DNA of 64,000 bases, from positions 558,001 through 622,000 of the forward strand of contig NC_026734.1 in NCBI RefSeq assembly GCF_000210295.1, given 5' to 3'. The stretch's first letter is position 1, and every line of letters begins with the position of its first letter. A program made the translations under genes and the position numbers. Shown here one piece after another: positions 8,942-19,515 of the stretch. This DNA is from Trypanosoma brucei gambiense DAL972 (taxonomy: Eukaryota > Euglenozoa > Kinetoplastea > Trypanosomatida > Trypanosomatidae). The notes under the pieces are model-generated. The model saw nothing but the letters and a program-made list of their open reading frames with translations, did no database searches and had not been told where the DNA came from.

Positions 8942-11900
8942 ATGTCCGATGATTCTGCAACGGGGAACCTGGGGTCCCCAACACGGTTGGGAGGCAGTTC
9001 GAGCCCTCCAGCCTTCTCGGTTTCGTGCGATAATGGCGTGTCTGATACGCGGTTGGCTTCCTCAGGACGATGCCACATTGACCCCAGTCGCTCAGCCGCC
9101 ATTGAGCGTTTTCTTCTTGGTGCCCAAACAACTACTGCGCCACCTCTTGGGGGTGGACTCGCAACTTCTGTCGCAAGCACTTCGGCGCCGGGAGGTGACT
9201 ACATTCGGGGGCCACAGAGTGCTGTTGACAACGTAAGCTTTGTTTCTGTGAAGCATCCAGAGAGCGCTGATGCGCCACTCTCTGACCCTAAGCCTGTGGC
9301 TTCTCCCAAAAATACTTTTACTGTGGCGAAGTCCAGCGGCACCGTAGTTGGCCGTAGTTCGAGATTGGGAGAAAAGAGTTTGGAGCCGTCGGAGAGCGCA
9401 GAAGCAAAAATTAAGTCTCCGAAGGAAATTCCTCCGGAGGCAGAACCACGTGGACGTACTCCCCCGTCAAGGGGAAGGGTGAAGTTGGTGCTTGACACAC
9501 CAGTGCAGCTCAGATCCCCAGTGTCGGAAAGGTCACCTACGCCACCTGTAGAGGTTAGATCGGCGTTGGCGCAACCGCGGACAGCGACATTAACGAAGTG
9601 CAGTTCCGTGGGTCGACCAGCAGCAGTCTTCTATGGTTCACCAGATGGTACAAGAAAGTGCGGGATCAAGCGTACAAAATCATTAGGTGATCTTAGCCAG
9701 GCGCTCTTGAGAGGTGATAGGGCCGCGGACGTATCCGAATGGTTGGCGGAGTGTTCGTCGCATCGAAGGGCAGATAGATCAGCTGCAAGTGTGGCCGGAT
9801 CTGGCGTGTACCAACGTGGCTCTGGGTTTTCGGAATTCGTGTCTTTGGGCCCCGTCACCGCAAGATCAGACCGTGGCGGGAAATCAGGAGGGCGAACTCA
9901 ACTCAGGGCTGTGGACCGTGTCCGGCGCGGCGAGGATCTTAGTAGGGCAGATGCGCACTTTGATCCTTCGCCAGGGTTGGGCAGGGGTGGCAGGCATGAA
10001 TGGCAGAGGGGTGGATTTGCGCGCGGCCGATTCGCCGAGGATAGGGCGTACGGACATGTAGGGCCGGGTTCCCCGGGATTGCAATCGCACGCCAGCGCAC
10101 CACAACTTCCTTACTTCGGTGGTATGCGCGGTGCCGAACGTGACATGGATACATCAATTGGGGGTCGTTCGCTTGGGGCTCCTTCGGTTCATGGTGCGAT
10201 GTCCGACCAGTTTGTTGGGCAACACATACGGGTGAGGGCGACAAGTGTGACACGCGCTGCCCGTCCGGAATCACCTACGACGGCATTCACTCCCGGCACT
10301 CAGGGCTCTGGGTTTGCTTCTCCCGGTGTAGGTGGAAAAGGTTCCCAGCCAAGTCCAAGTCACGTTGCTGCTTCCAACTTGGGACAAGCACATCCACCTG
10401 TGGGGCAAGCCACGCATGCGGAAAGGATGTTTATGTCACTTATCGCAGATCGAAGCCGTGAAAGGCGTCAGCATTTCCAACGAACACCGAGCACCTTTTC
10501 CCTCCCCGTCAACTGTTCGACGGATGTGTCGCCTGTTAGGGATTTGTCTTCGCCAGGGTCATTTCAAAGCCCGAGTGTCTGTCACGGTGCCAGTGGTGGT
10601 GGTGTTGGTGGCGGTGGAAAAGGTGGTGACGGTAGCGGCGGCGGTGGTGGAAAAGGTGGCGGTGGTGGCGGAGATCGCGGCGGCAATAAGAAGGGTGGTC
10701 GCGCGGGAAAGGTCGCTTCATCAGCGGGCGACGAAGAGGAGAATGAGGAGCGTCAATACAAGGAGAGGAGTTGTACCGCTCTTCACTCCATTCCTTGGGA
10801 CCAGCGAGCTTTCCTCCCCGTAGGTGGATTTGGCATGAAACGGTTCAGCATCTTCTCAGCACCCCTCTTCTGGGAAAAGTTGGATTGGACTGTCCGCGCA
10901 TCGCTCTTCACGGTGTTACCGTTAATGATTCTTACCCTTGAGCCGAAAACTGAGCACATATTTCCCATGCCGTCGTCCGTGGCTTTCTTGGCTTTTTGGA
11001 TATCGATGCCAACATTTGGCTCGGGTCTGCGCGAATTCATTATTGCTCTTAAGGGTTATGCATTGAGTCTCCTTCTACTACTATTCGTTGTACTGGTAGA
11101 TCCGCAATCCACTTGGTTAATTCTCTTGCTGTTGTTTATATTTGTCCTCTCTACAGCGTTTTTTGCGGAGGAGCTGAAGAAAACCTGTGCCTACTGCCTC
11201 ACGGTTTTCCTGATGGAGCGGCAGGCCAAACCTGCTGAAACGGGGATCGAGTTCGTAAAGGACTATTTCATCACACTTCTTATTGCGCTCGCATTCGGTC
11301 TTGCTGCCTTCTTTATTCCAAGCATCCGTTGGTCCAGTGACTTGGCTAAAGCAAAAGTGTCATTTCTGGGTAACTCTCTCAGCATATTTGTTCAAGGGAC
11401 GTGCTCCAGTTTCTGGACCCGTTCCCCACTTGAACGCGAGTTGCATATTCTGCGCCTGCGGCAGTTGCAATTCACGGCAAAGAAGGCCGCGGACAAAGCA
11501 AGGGAGTTCCTAGAGGAGGCTGATTACGAACCGCACACCGGTCACCAGATGGAAGGGATCAAGCAACGTTTGGACTTTTTCACCAACATGCACGGTATTC
11601 TCTCATCCATGGTGCAGGTGGTGGAACTTGTCAACGACGACCCCGGCCGTATTGAGACCCCTGTTTGCATTTCCTTTGGGGAGGCCATTGAGGAAGATTT
11701 GGCTATCATTTCTTCGGCTATGGATAGCACCATTCTTAAGATATCAGACTTTAAGAATGGCGTGAACGAGGAGGACATTCATCTCTTTTGTGAGGCACGA
11801 GAACGATTTCAAGATCGTCTCGCAGAGGTGCGCCAACAAGTAATCCTCAACAATGAGATGTACGAGACAGGTGAGTCAGATGTTCTCTTGGGGTTCTTCA

Positions 11901-14152
11901 TGTTCAGTGTAGACGAACTCTGTGAGGTGATTAGTAGTTTCAACCCCAGCATAGAAGCCAAGAGCCGGTTTCTATCGTTGTCCCGGGAGTTTTTGAGCAG
12001 TTTCAAGAGCCCGTATGAAGCATTGCGTAGACTTGTGATGACCATCATTCACCGGCGCACTATTACAAGGCGGGCAAAGGAGGCGATTAAACTTGCGCTC
12101 TGCATGACGTTGCCATCCATCTTTCAAGTGTACGCCCTTGATAACAATGCCACGAGTCCCGTCGCCGGGGCGGCCATCATTGCATTTGTTTACAGCTCAA
12201 CGGGTGCACAAAGTTTTACTTACGCGGTAAATCGGGTGCTTGGCACGGTGCTTGGTTCGTTGTGTGCACTAATTGCCGTTCAGGTTGCCGACGGGAGACG
12301 GTTGGTTCTGTATGTCGCCGTCGCGATCATTTCCTTTCTGGGGGCGTACGTACAAACAAGCAAGGAATACTACGCCGCGGGTAATGCTATATGCAACAGC
12401 GTCATTTCTGTAATAACGCAGTATAAGAACTCTGAAGCCGCCATGGTACGTATCCAACAGAATCTCTTTGCCATCATCATATACTTCTGCATTACGATGG
12501 TGCTGTGGCCGATGCGAGCACGTAACAAGGTGTATATGTCCTTTGACATTAGCCTCCGCTGTTTTCGTGAAGCCACATGTCGTCTGCTGCGCAACCTTGA
12601 CATGCCGGAGGACGTGAATGAGGTAGACGCCACCACAACGGAGGCGCTGGCACAGTGGAACAAAAAAATATCCCGTCAGGCTTTTTTTCTTCCCGGCGCC
12701 GCAACGGAGCCAACGTTAGTCGGCGCAAGCTTTCCGGAGCCGGCGTGGAGCCGACTTATCGATGTGCAGTGGAAGTTATGGGCCATTGTGTCTATGATGC
12801 GTTTCGCCTACGTTACCTTCATGGCCAGCAAGGTTGATGATGAAACGGAGCTTTCTGTACATTGGGTCGTCCTTCGTCGTATCTCTCCGTATGCAAAGGA
12901 TATGTGCGACCTACTCTACGCCACAGTGGATCTTTGTTTGCTCATACTGAACAAAACAGCGATAGTGCCGTCCGCTCATCTCACGCGGTTGCGGCACGGT
13001 ATGTTGGACGCGGAGCACAGCATTGTCGAAACGTACATTCAAACCCTTGCGCACAAAATCGCTGGAGATGGGGGGTCGGCTAATAACAGCTGTAGTGATA
13101 TGGGAAGTGGACCAGGTGGTGGCAGCGATGGGGTAAGCAGCCATCTGGACATGCATTCCCCGCGTGGCGTTAGCCATCCGGACAGTGGAGTTGCCCAACG
13201 GCGTAGGAAGCCAAAGGTAACTGATGGTTATTTTGTGTATAACGTCACAGAGGAGGAAGAGGAGTTGATGCGGACTTTTAGAAACCGGACGTGTAACGCG
13301 CGGCAGCTGGCGCAAACATGTGACAACGATTCTCATGGTGGTCGGAGCGATAACGGGAGCGATGGTGATGGGGGAAGAAAGCCCGGCCATCGGAAGGGAA
13401 GCGACTCTTCGCGTGACGTGCGAACCCCGGACAAGGATGACGGCAACGACAGCGGGAACAAGAGTTTTGAAAAAGCTGAGGATATCGAGATCACCCATGA
13501 ACACGGGGAGAAAGGAGGCGTCAGGAGGGCTTTGCGGCAACTCTTGCGAAGAAGAACCACTGGACGTCCCTCTGATGCTGAAACGGACCGCAGAAAGGAG
13601 GCCTCTTCAAACGCTCCCGCTGTTGCGGCATGCCACGGTCAAACAGATGAAGCTGCAGATGTGCATAACAGCGACGATGATGTTGAACCGTTGGTGAAGG
13701 GCCCGAGGAGGGATCGGAAGAAGGAAGGTGGAGAGAGACTTTACTCTGAAAGCGAGGTGACTTTAGTTCACTCACAGAGTGATAACTCTCAGGTAGAGAC
13801 CCGCGAATATACAATGGAGAAAAGCAGCAAGGCGGGAAAACAACTGGAGAAGCAATCAAAAAATGAAACGTTGCGACCCTCCGCAGCCACCGCTGCTTCT
13901 CCGGCACCAGCAGTAGATATTTGCACGCGTAGCGAGGATGGGTCAAGCAGTCATTCTGTGGGGGGTGATGGAGTATTTCCGGCGTGCTCCTTTTTTGACG
14001 CGAAGGAAAAGGAGCTTGTATTGTCGAATCGAGATATTCACAGTCTCGAGGCCTTCCTATTCGGTGTGCGAGCCCTCACCGTTCAATTGGGAGACTTGCA
14101 GAAAGCTCTGTTGGAGATGGTGCACTCGAATGAACTTGAAAAGACGATGTAA
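8942..14152 (+). CDS. Large FUSC/aromatic-acid-exporter-like membrane protein
   Basis: 1736 residues. Residues 1 to about 620 are Ser/Pro/Gly-rich and disordered, with a Gly-Lys tract at about 549-588. Hydrophobic helices occur in two clusters, about 645-800 (including LLLLLFVVLVDP and TWLILLLLFIFVLS) and about 1046-1190 (including AIKLALCMTLPSIF, AGAAIIAFVYSS, VLGTVLGSLCALIAV). They are separated by a soluble helical domain. This two-cluster layout and the second motif block are typical of the FUSC-like/ArAE superfamily (bacterial YccS, plant ALMT, fungal Brefeldin-sensitivity proteins), which export organic acids or anions. A polar tail from about 1370 is rich in Asp, Ser and Lys. Substrate and membrane are unknown. 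The protein is much longer than family relatives because of its disordered ends. Confidence 0.75.
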   Translation: MSDDSATGNLGSPTRLGGSSSPPAFSVSCDNGVSDTRLASSGRCHIDPSRSAAIERFLLGAQTTTAPPLGGGLATSVASTSAPGGDYIRGPQSAVDNVSFVSVKHPESADAPLSDPKPVASPKNTFTVAKSSGTVVGRSSRLGEKSLEPSESAEAKIKSPKEIPPEAEPRGRTPPSRGRVKLVLDTPVQLRSPVSERSPTPPVEVRSALAQPRTATLTKCSSVGRPAAVFYGSPDGTRKCGIKRTKSLGDLSQALLRGDRAADVSEWLAECSSHRRADRSAASVAGSGVYQRGSGFSEFVSLGPVTARSDRGGKSGGRTQLRAVDRVRRGEDLSRADAHFDPSPGLGRGGRHEWQRGGFARGRFAEDRAYGHVGPGSPGLQSHASAPQLPYFGGMRGAERDMDTSIGGRSLGAPSVHGAMSDQFVGQHIRVRATSVTRAARPESPTTAFTPGTQGSGFASPGVGGKGSQPSPSHVAASNLGQAHPPVGQATHAERMFMSLIADRSRERRQHFQRTPSTFSLPVNCSTDVSPVRDLSSPGSFQSPSVCHGASGGGVGGGGKGGDGSGGGGGKGGGGGGDRGGNKKGGRAGKVASSAGDEEENEERQYKERSCTALHSIPWDQRAFLPVGGFGMKRFSIFSAPLFWEKLDWTVRASLFTVLPLMILTLEPKTEHIFPMPSSVAFLAFWISMPTFGSGLREFIIALKGYALSLLLLLFVVLVDPQSTWLILLLLFIFVLSTAFFAEELKKTCAYCLTVFLMERQAKPAETGIEFVKDYFITLLIALAFGLAAFFIPSIRWSSDLAKAKVSFLGNSLSIFVQGTCSSFWTRSPLERELHILRLRQLQFTAKKAADKAREFLEEADYEPHTGHQMEGIKQRLDFFTNMHGILSSMVQVVELVNDDPGRIETPVCISFGEAIEEDLAIISSAMDSTILKISDFKNGVNEEDIHLFCEARERFQDRLAEVRQQVILNNEMYETGESDVLLGFFMFSVDELCEVISSFNPSIEAKSRFLSLSREFLSSFKSPYEALRRLVMTIIHRRTITRRAKEAIKLALCMTLPSIFQVYALDNNATSPVAGAAIIAFVYSSTGAQSFTYAVNRVLGTVLGSLCALIAVQVADGRRLVLYVAVAIISFLGAYVQTSKEYYAAGNAICNSVISVITQYKNSEAAMVRIQQNLFAIIIYFCITMVLWPMRARNKVYMSFDISLRCFREATCRLLRNLDMPEDVNEVDATTTEALAQWNKKISRQAFFLPGAATEPTLVGASFPEPAWSRLIDVQWKLWAIVSMMRFAYVTFMASKVDDETELSVHWVVLRRISPYAKDMCDLLYATVDLCLLILNKTAIVPSAHLTRLRHGMLDAEHSIVETYIQTLAHKIAGDGGSANNSCSDMGSGPGGGSDGVSSHLDMHSPRGVSHPDSGVAQRRRKPKVTDGYFVYNVTEEEEELMRTFRNRTCNARQLAQTCDNDSHGGRSDNGSDGDGGRKPGHRKGSDSSRDVRTPDKDDGNDSGNKSFEKAEDIEITHEHGEKGGVRRALRQLLRRRTTGRPSDAETDRRKEASSNAPAVAACHGQTDEAADVHNSDDDVEPLVKGPRRDRKKEGGERLYSESEVTLVHSQSDNSQVETREYTMEKSSKAGKQLEKQSKNETLRPSAATAASPAPAVDICTRSEDGSSSHSVGGDGVFPACSFFDAKEKELVLSNRDIHSLEAFLFGVRALTVQLGDLQKALLEMVHSNELEKTM

Positions 14153-15738
14153 CGGTGTCGGACAGCGTGCTCGAATAAGCGCACAAAGCGAGCAAGGTTG
14201 GAAGCCGGCTGGTGATGGCTAGGGGTGAAGGGTCTCAAAAAGCGTTTTGGTAAGAACGTCGTCCACCTTGAGGGGCATGCGCACGGTTGGTTAATTGGGT
14301 AAAACGGAGGGAGTAAAGACGATACAAAAATACTCTAAACACAGTTCGCGCTTGTGCGCAGAAATTGAGAGGAGGGGTGTGCGCGCATGTCGCTAGGGGT
14401 CGAGAGGCGAGGAGGGAGTCGTTCGGCCGATCGAAGGCAAAGTGATGCCACCAGTGGCGTTGTCGCGCAGAGGCGTGGCGTATATACGTACATATATATT
14501 TGCGTCTCGACAGTGGAATGTTGGACGACTGTGGTGTCCTGCACGTCCGCCTTTACCACTGACTGTTATTGTTGTGGGTGCCGGTTGAGTCTTGAGCGTG
14601 GCGCGTTTTTCTGTTTTGGTGCAGCTCTTTCTGTGCGTGGTGTCCCTTTGTTGCCACCCCCACCCACTGTTTACATTTGTGTCGTAACGAGAGGTGGTCT
14701 GTTGAGGGGGACGGGAAGATCTTGTTTTTCTCTCCCTTCCCTCTTTGTTGCCAGTCTTCCTTCCTATCGCTGCCCTATTTTACTTTACCTGCGTCCGCAT
14801 GCCGCCATTAATTATGAATTATTTTCACTTCCCCCTTTCTTTTGCTGCTTCCAGCTCCCGTGTGCCGTCTGACAAGGGGGGGGGGTGCTCTCGTGTGATT
14901 ATTTTACATCGTTCTGTTTCGTCCCCCTTTCCCGTTCGCTTGAGGGCTTACTTCCCGTCTTTCGTTACTTTCCTTTCGTTTCAGGCCACATTGATGGGAT
15001 GTCCGTAATGTTATCAGGGGCCGGGGGCGGTTTCAGTGTAGCACCTTTCCCGATCACATTGCTTTTGTTTCTCGGTATTGCGAATCCTTTCGAGGTTTCT
15101 TTCCTCATTACTCCTGCGGGTATTCCATATCTCTAGTTGTTGACGCTTTTTCTTTATCTTTTCCCTATATCTTTTGTTGTTCCTATCTGTTTTGCCTTGA
15201 GTAGCGCTGTGGAATATTCGCGGGCATGCGCTGTCTGGAGTGTTTATGGCCCACATGGCTTCACAGCATTTGTGCCTGTGTTGCGTTTTTTTTGTTGTGG
15301 TAGGCTTGACCGCTGTGGATTGCGATGTTTAAGATACTCTTTCGTTCGCAAGTGTTTTTCCTCATCTTTTTTTTTTTTGCCGTGTAGCCGCTTTTTTTTC
15401 TTTTTCACTGCCTGTTTGCGCGACCAGATGTTGGTTGATGTTCATATTTCATTTACCTTCTTTTCCCGTTGGCGTTTGCTTGTCTTTGTATGTTTTCGTT
15501 CCGAGGAAGCGGGGAGCTGCGTTTTTTTTTTTTTCAGCTGCTCACCGTGGTGTCCGTGAAGAGCGGATAAGGGGAAATCGAACCGTGTGGTGATAACAGC
15601 TGACACCAGAAACAGGAAGAAGGAGGTTGAATAACGGCTGAAGCCCGGTAGTCCCTACTGTTACTACACAATAGAGCCTTCAGGGAGGGAGGGGGGGGGG
15701 GACGAAAAGTGCAAGAAACAAACAGACGTGTGACAGCC
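14153..15738 (+). other. Intergenic region with two poly-G tracts and a strong splice signal
   Basis: About 1.6 kb, T/G-rich, no supported gene. Runs of ten G (14876-14885) and eleven G (15691-15701) stand out. A 13-T run ends in CAG at 15535-15537, the best trans-splice acceptor for CDC23, giving a 5' UTR of about 200 bases that contains the second G-run. Confidence 0.6.
15522..15537 (+). promoter_or_regulatory. Predicted trans-splice acceptor of CDC23
   Basis: Thirteen consecutive T followed by CAG. It is the strongest polypyrimidine-AG combination upstream of the CDC23 ATG at 15739. Confidence 0.6.
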
Positions 15739-18462
15739 ATGCATCAGCAAGACCCCACCGCCGGCAACAACAGTGGTCGGGGCTTCGTCACTGTGGCAGA
15801 GGCATTGGACCGTGCTATGAAGCAATGCATGCAGCGCGGTCTGTTCGATACTTCTACGTGGCTAGCACAGCTTGCACTTGACGCCAGTGATAGTGTGCTC
15901 CGCCAAACTCTCCGTACAAACGCGCCTGCCGTGCTTTCGCTACAGGACCCTCCTTTGGTTGGGCGAGCGCATAGGCATCACGTGGTAGCTTTGGGCCTCA
16001 TGCAAAAAGGTGAATACCTGCGCTGTCATCATCACTTGAGTAATGCCCTTCGGGAGTATAACTCGTGCTTCTCAGCTGGGCTGTCAGCGTCGACGCCGTC
16101 ATCCTTAACGTCGGCGGGGATCACGTCCTCGCGGACGGATGAACCGTCAGGATCTGCAGGAGACGCAGATGGAGAAGGGGGAGCAACGGGAAGGGAGCAC
16201 TTCAGCTTTCGGCGCGGCGGTGGCAGATCAACACCACCCCCCCGCCGCCACCAGCAGCATCAACAATCGCCTTTATCAAAGAAGGCAACGGTACCTCAGG
16301 CTCCTCCTCCGCAGCTGCAGTTCCTTTGCCTGTACTCGCTTTATATGGCTGGAGAGTGTGTTAAGACCACGAGCAGTAACCCGCGGAAGACAACGAACCC
16401 GCACTTGCGCATGCTTCGGGGTTTGTTGCTTAGCGCGTTGGAGCGACAACAGCAACAGCAGCAGCATCAAGGTCCACAGTCGTCACCGACACACCCCAGT
16501 TCCTCCGCCATAAGAGGTTCATCGTCGTTGCTCTCGGTTTCATCGCGACCTTCTTCGAGGGCTGGCCCACGGTTAACCCAGACGGGGTCACGGCCTTCCC
16601 CTCCGGTAACCCCTGGTGCTGCCGCCGCTTTTGTTGGAGTGGCAGCTTACGGCGATCCCTTTTTGTGTTGGCTCCATGGCGTTGTGCTGCGCGACCTGGG
16701 AATGAAGCAGGAGAGCGCTACGTACTTTCTAGCAGCTGTGTGCAATCACCCCCTGCTTTGGTGTGTTTGGGAGGACCTCTGCACTCTCGTTAGTCGGGAA
16801 AATCAAATTGAAGAGATTGAGGCGATGGTCGGTTCGTTGGAACCGCGGTTCATGCCAGAGATATTTCTCGCCTCGGTGAAGGCTGCGCTGAATGTCTCAC
16901 CCATTTCTTTTGTGCCACCCACAGCGGCACCAGGGGCAGGCCAACGAAGCGCGAGTCCACACTTTGGTGAGAGTACCACCTCGCTGCAGAGTGCCACGCA
17001 AGAATACGGTAGAAGACGCACCCATTCCCGGCGTGATGCAGATGGTAGCAGCAACAGTTGTGTCTCCCCGAGACTGGTGAACTCGTGGGAGGTACTGTTA
17101 GAACAGTTCCCCAACAACCTCTTCCTTTTGTCTAACCTTGCTGGGTACTATTATAATGTCAAGAAAGACCTGGAGAAGGCGCACAGCATATATAAGCAGC
17201 TTCACGAGGCCAGCCCGTACCGGTTAGAGTCCATGGATGACTACTCCATTGTCCTCTTCCTTCGAGGTGACCGCATAGGGCTTAGTAGTCTTGCCCAGCA
17301 GGTATATCATGTTGATCCTTTCCGTGCTGAGAGTAACTACGTTGTGGGGAACTACTACGTGCTTATGGGTGCCCACGATCGTGGTGTTCTTCATTTTCGC
17401 CGGGCCGTTGCAGCTGATCCTACGTTCATTGCCGCGTGGACACTTCTGGGCCACGCATATCTTGAGACGAAGAACAGTGCTGCGGCGGTTGAGGCTTACC
17501 GTGCTGCTGTTGACCTTGACCAACGCGATTACCGCGGGTGGTACAACTTGGGTCAGATCTATGAACTCCTTCAGTTTTACCACCATGCGCTGTATTACTA
17601 CTGGCACACCACCACGCTACGGCCGACGGACCCACGCATGTGGTCAGCTGTAGCTAACTGCCTGGACCGTGAGGGAAGAACTGGGGAGGCAATGTTGTGT
17701 CTTGAACACGCAGAGGCATGTGAAAGCCCAAAGTCCGATTTCTACCCCCCGCTCGTTCGCCGTCTTGGGCAGTATTACCTGAGCATACGTAAGGTACAAC
17801 GTGCTGTAACGTATTTGGAGAAACTGCTTGCCTCAGAGGCGAAGAAGCATGAAGATGTGTTGATGGCCGTGCCACATGTTGTGACGTATTACCTTAGGCA
17901 GGCGAAGCAGCTACTAGACATCCCTGCTCGTTCTCCTAGCTACAACCCAGTTCACTACTACGGAGGAAATTCACTGACGTCAACAGTGGTAATGGAGACT
18001 GGCGGCAACGCTGGTGCTAGCGTTTATGATGATGATGGCTGTGGCGCGCCACTTTCATTTTCTGCGACCGGAACACATCGGGTGGAGTCTTTTGGTAGTG
18101 GTCCCGGTGTTAAGGCGGGTGGTAGTTTGGCTGACCAATGGCTCACCGCTGATGCTGTTGGGCGGCGAAGTATTGATGTACGTTGGGAACAGGCTGGCGC
18201 ATGTTTGAGCATAACGGAGAGTCATCTGGAGAACCTCGCTGCCGCACTTGGATTCCCAACTCTACAGGCTGCGGTAGATAGCACCATGAATAGACCTTCT
18301 GACTCCAGTGTAAGTGGGGGTGATGCCATGCTCGAAGAAGGAAGGAATCGGCATGCAGCACAATTGGCCCACCACTTCCGCGAGCTGAAGAATCTGCAAT
18401 ATTACTTGAGAGACCAGCAACAGCAGGTGGACACGAGTGTGCGTCAGGGAGAACGAGCTTGA
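15739..18462 (+). CDS. CDC23: Anaphase-promoting complex subunit CDC23/APC8
   Basis: 907 residues from the ATG at 15739; the frame upstream opens only with GTG. The N-terminus has the APC8 pattern (VAEALDRAMKQCMQRGLF, then WLAQLAL). A Ser/Gln-rich disordered insert with short Gln runs lies at about 115-310. Seven or more TPRs follow from about 448, including ESNYVVGNYYVLMGAH, AAWTLLGHAYLETKNSAAAV and YRGWYNLGQIYELLQFYHHA, which align closely with human CDC23. CDC23 is a core TPR scaffold of the APC/C, the ubiquitin ligase that drives exit from mitosis. Family TPR core is well conserved; the insert makes the protein longer than the usual 600 residues. A second, error-rich copy of its 3' end appears after the gap and is treated as an assembly artefact. 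Confidence 0.92.
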   Translation: MHQQDPTAGNNSGRGFVTVAEALDRAMKQCMQRGLFDTSTWLAQLALDASDSVLRQTLRTNAPAVLSLQDPPLVGRAHRHHVVALGLMQKGEYLRCHHHLSNALREYNSCFSAGLSASTPSSLTSAGITSSRTDEPSGSAGDADGEGGATGREHFSFRRGGGRSTPPPRRHQQHQQSPLSKKATVPQAPPPQLQFLCLYSLYMAGECVKTTSSNPRKTTNPHLRMLRGLLLSALERQQQQQQHQGPQSSPTHPSSSAIRGSSSLLSVSSRPSSRAGPRLTQTGSRPSPPVTPGAAAAFVGVAAYGDPFLCWLHGVVLRDLGMKQESATYFLAAVCNHPLLWCVWEDLCTLVSRENQIEEIEAMVGSLEPRFMPEIFLASVKAALNVSPISFVPPTAAPGAGQRSASPHFGESTTSLQSATQEYGRRRTHSRRDADGSSNSCVSPRLVNSWEVLLEQFPNNLFLLSNLAGYYYNVKKDLEKAHSIYKQLHEASPYRLESMDDYSIVLFLRGDRIGLSSLAQQVYHVDPFRAESNYVVGNYYVLMGAHDRGVLHFRRAVAADPTFIAAWTLLGHAYLETKNSAAAVEAYRAAVDLDQRDYRGWYNLGQIYELLQFYHHALYYYWHTTTLRPTDPRMWSAVANCLDREGRTGEAMLCLEHAEACESPKSDFYPPLVRRLGQYYLSIRKVQRAVTYLEKLLASEAKKHEDVLMAVPHVVTYYLRQAKQLLDIPARSPSYNPVHYYGGNSLTSTVVMETGGNAGASVYDDDGCGAPLSFSATGTHRVESFGSGPGVKAGGSLADQWLTADAVGRRSIDVRWEQAGACLSITESHLENLAAALGFPTLQAAVDSTMNRPSDSSVSGGDAMLEEGRNRHAAQLAHHFRELKNLQYYLRDQQQQVDTSVRQGERA

Positions 18463-18634
18463 CAACCTGTCCGGATCAAAACAGGGTGAGGTCAGGTGCG
18501 GTCGTGTCCCTCTTTTCACCCGCGTGCGTACCTTCCAGCATATTCACTCTGTTTTCCCTGCCGCTGCTTGGGTTGGTACGCGGCATCATTTAGATATGAG
18601 CAATTAACTTGTCACTTCACTTTCTGCTTTTCCC

Positions 18635-18670
<36 letters not shown>

Positions 18671-18767
18671 TCATGCCGTGGCGGGGGGATGTGCGCAAGG
18701 GGAAAATTTCTGTGTGTGTTGCTTCCATTTGTGGAATGAATTTTTCGTGACCTTCTGATTGTCTCTG
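18204..18767 (+). repeat. Left copy of sequence duplicated across gap 1
   Basis: The CDC23 3' end and its downstream sequence up to the N-run. It matches 19045-19629. The part nearest the N-run has single-base losses relative to the right copy (for example in the segment after the (TA)n tract), as expected at the poor-quality end of a sequencing read. Confidence 0.85.
18639..18667. repeat. (TA)n microsatellite, left copy
   Basis: A 29-base TA run downstream of CDC23. The same run appears at 19483-19512 in the right copy. Confidence 0.9.
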
Positions 18768-19044
18768 NNNNNNNNNNNNNNNNNNNNNNNNNNNNNNNNN
18801 NNNNNNNNNNNNNNNNNNNNNNNNNNNNNNNNNNNNNNNNNNNNNNNNNNNNNNNNNNNNNNNNNNNNNNNNNNNNNNNNNNNNNNNNNNNNNNNNNNNN
18901 NNNNNNNNNNNNNNNNNNNNNNNNNNNNNNNNNNNNNNNNNNNNNNNNNNNNNNNNNNNNNNNNNNNNNNNNNNNNNNNNNNNNNNNNNNNNNNNNNNNN
19001 NNNNNNNNNNNNNNNNNNNNNNNNNNNNNNNNNNNNNNNNNNNN
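18768..19044. other. Assembly gap 1 (277 N)
   Basis: Unknown bases. Both flanks carry the same CDC23 3' region, so this is probably a failed overlap rather than missing sequence. Confidence 0.95.
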
Positions 19045-19479
19045 TTTGGGCTTACGGGGAGTTCTTCGGAGAACCTGGTGCCGGCACTTGATTTCCCAAC
19101 TTTCCAGGGTGCGGTAGATAGCCCCAGAAATAACCTTCTGACTCCCAGTGTAAGTGGGGGGGATTCCATGCTTGAGAGAAGGAAGGAATCGGCCATGCAG
19201 CACAATTTGCCCCACCACTTCCCGCGAGCTGAAGAATTCTGCAATATTACTTGAGAGACCAGCAACAGCAGGTGGACACGAGTGTGCGTCAGGGAGAACG
19301 AGCTTGACAACCTGTCCGGATCAAAACAGGGTGAGGTCAGGTGCGGTCGTGTCCCTCTTTTCACCCGCGTGCGTACCTTCCAGCATATTCACTCTGTTTT
19401 CCCTGCCGCTGCTTGGGTTGGTACGCGGCATCATTTAGATATGAGCAATTAACTTGTCACTTCACTTTCTGCTTTTCCC

Positions 19480-19515
<36 letters not shown>

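Noticed and set aside
14387..14872. A 161-codon Cys-rich frame downstream of the FUSC-like gene
   Set aside because: Composition follows the T/G-rich DNA, and there is no domain; likely 3' UTR.
15575..15600. Sequence GAAATCGAACC, reminiscent of a minus-strand tRNA B-box
   Set aside because: No cloverleaf or A-box partner can be built around it.
18604..19364. Frames that read through the N-run of gap 1
   Set aside because: Artificial translations of unknown bases, in the minus strand of a duplicated 3' region.
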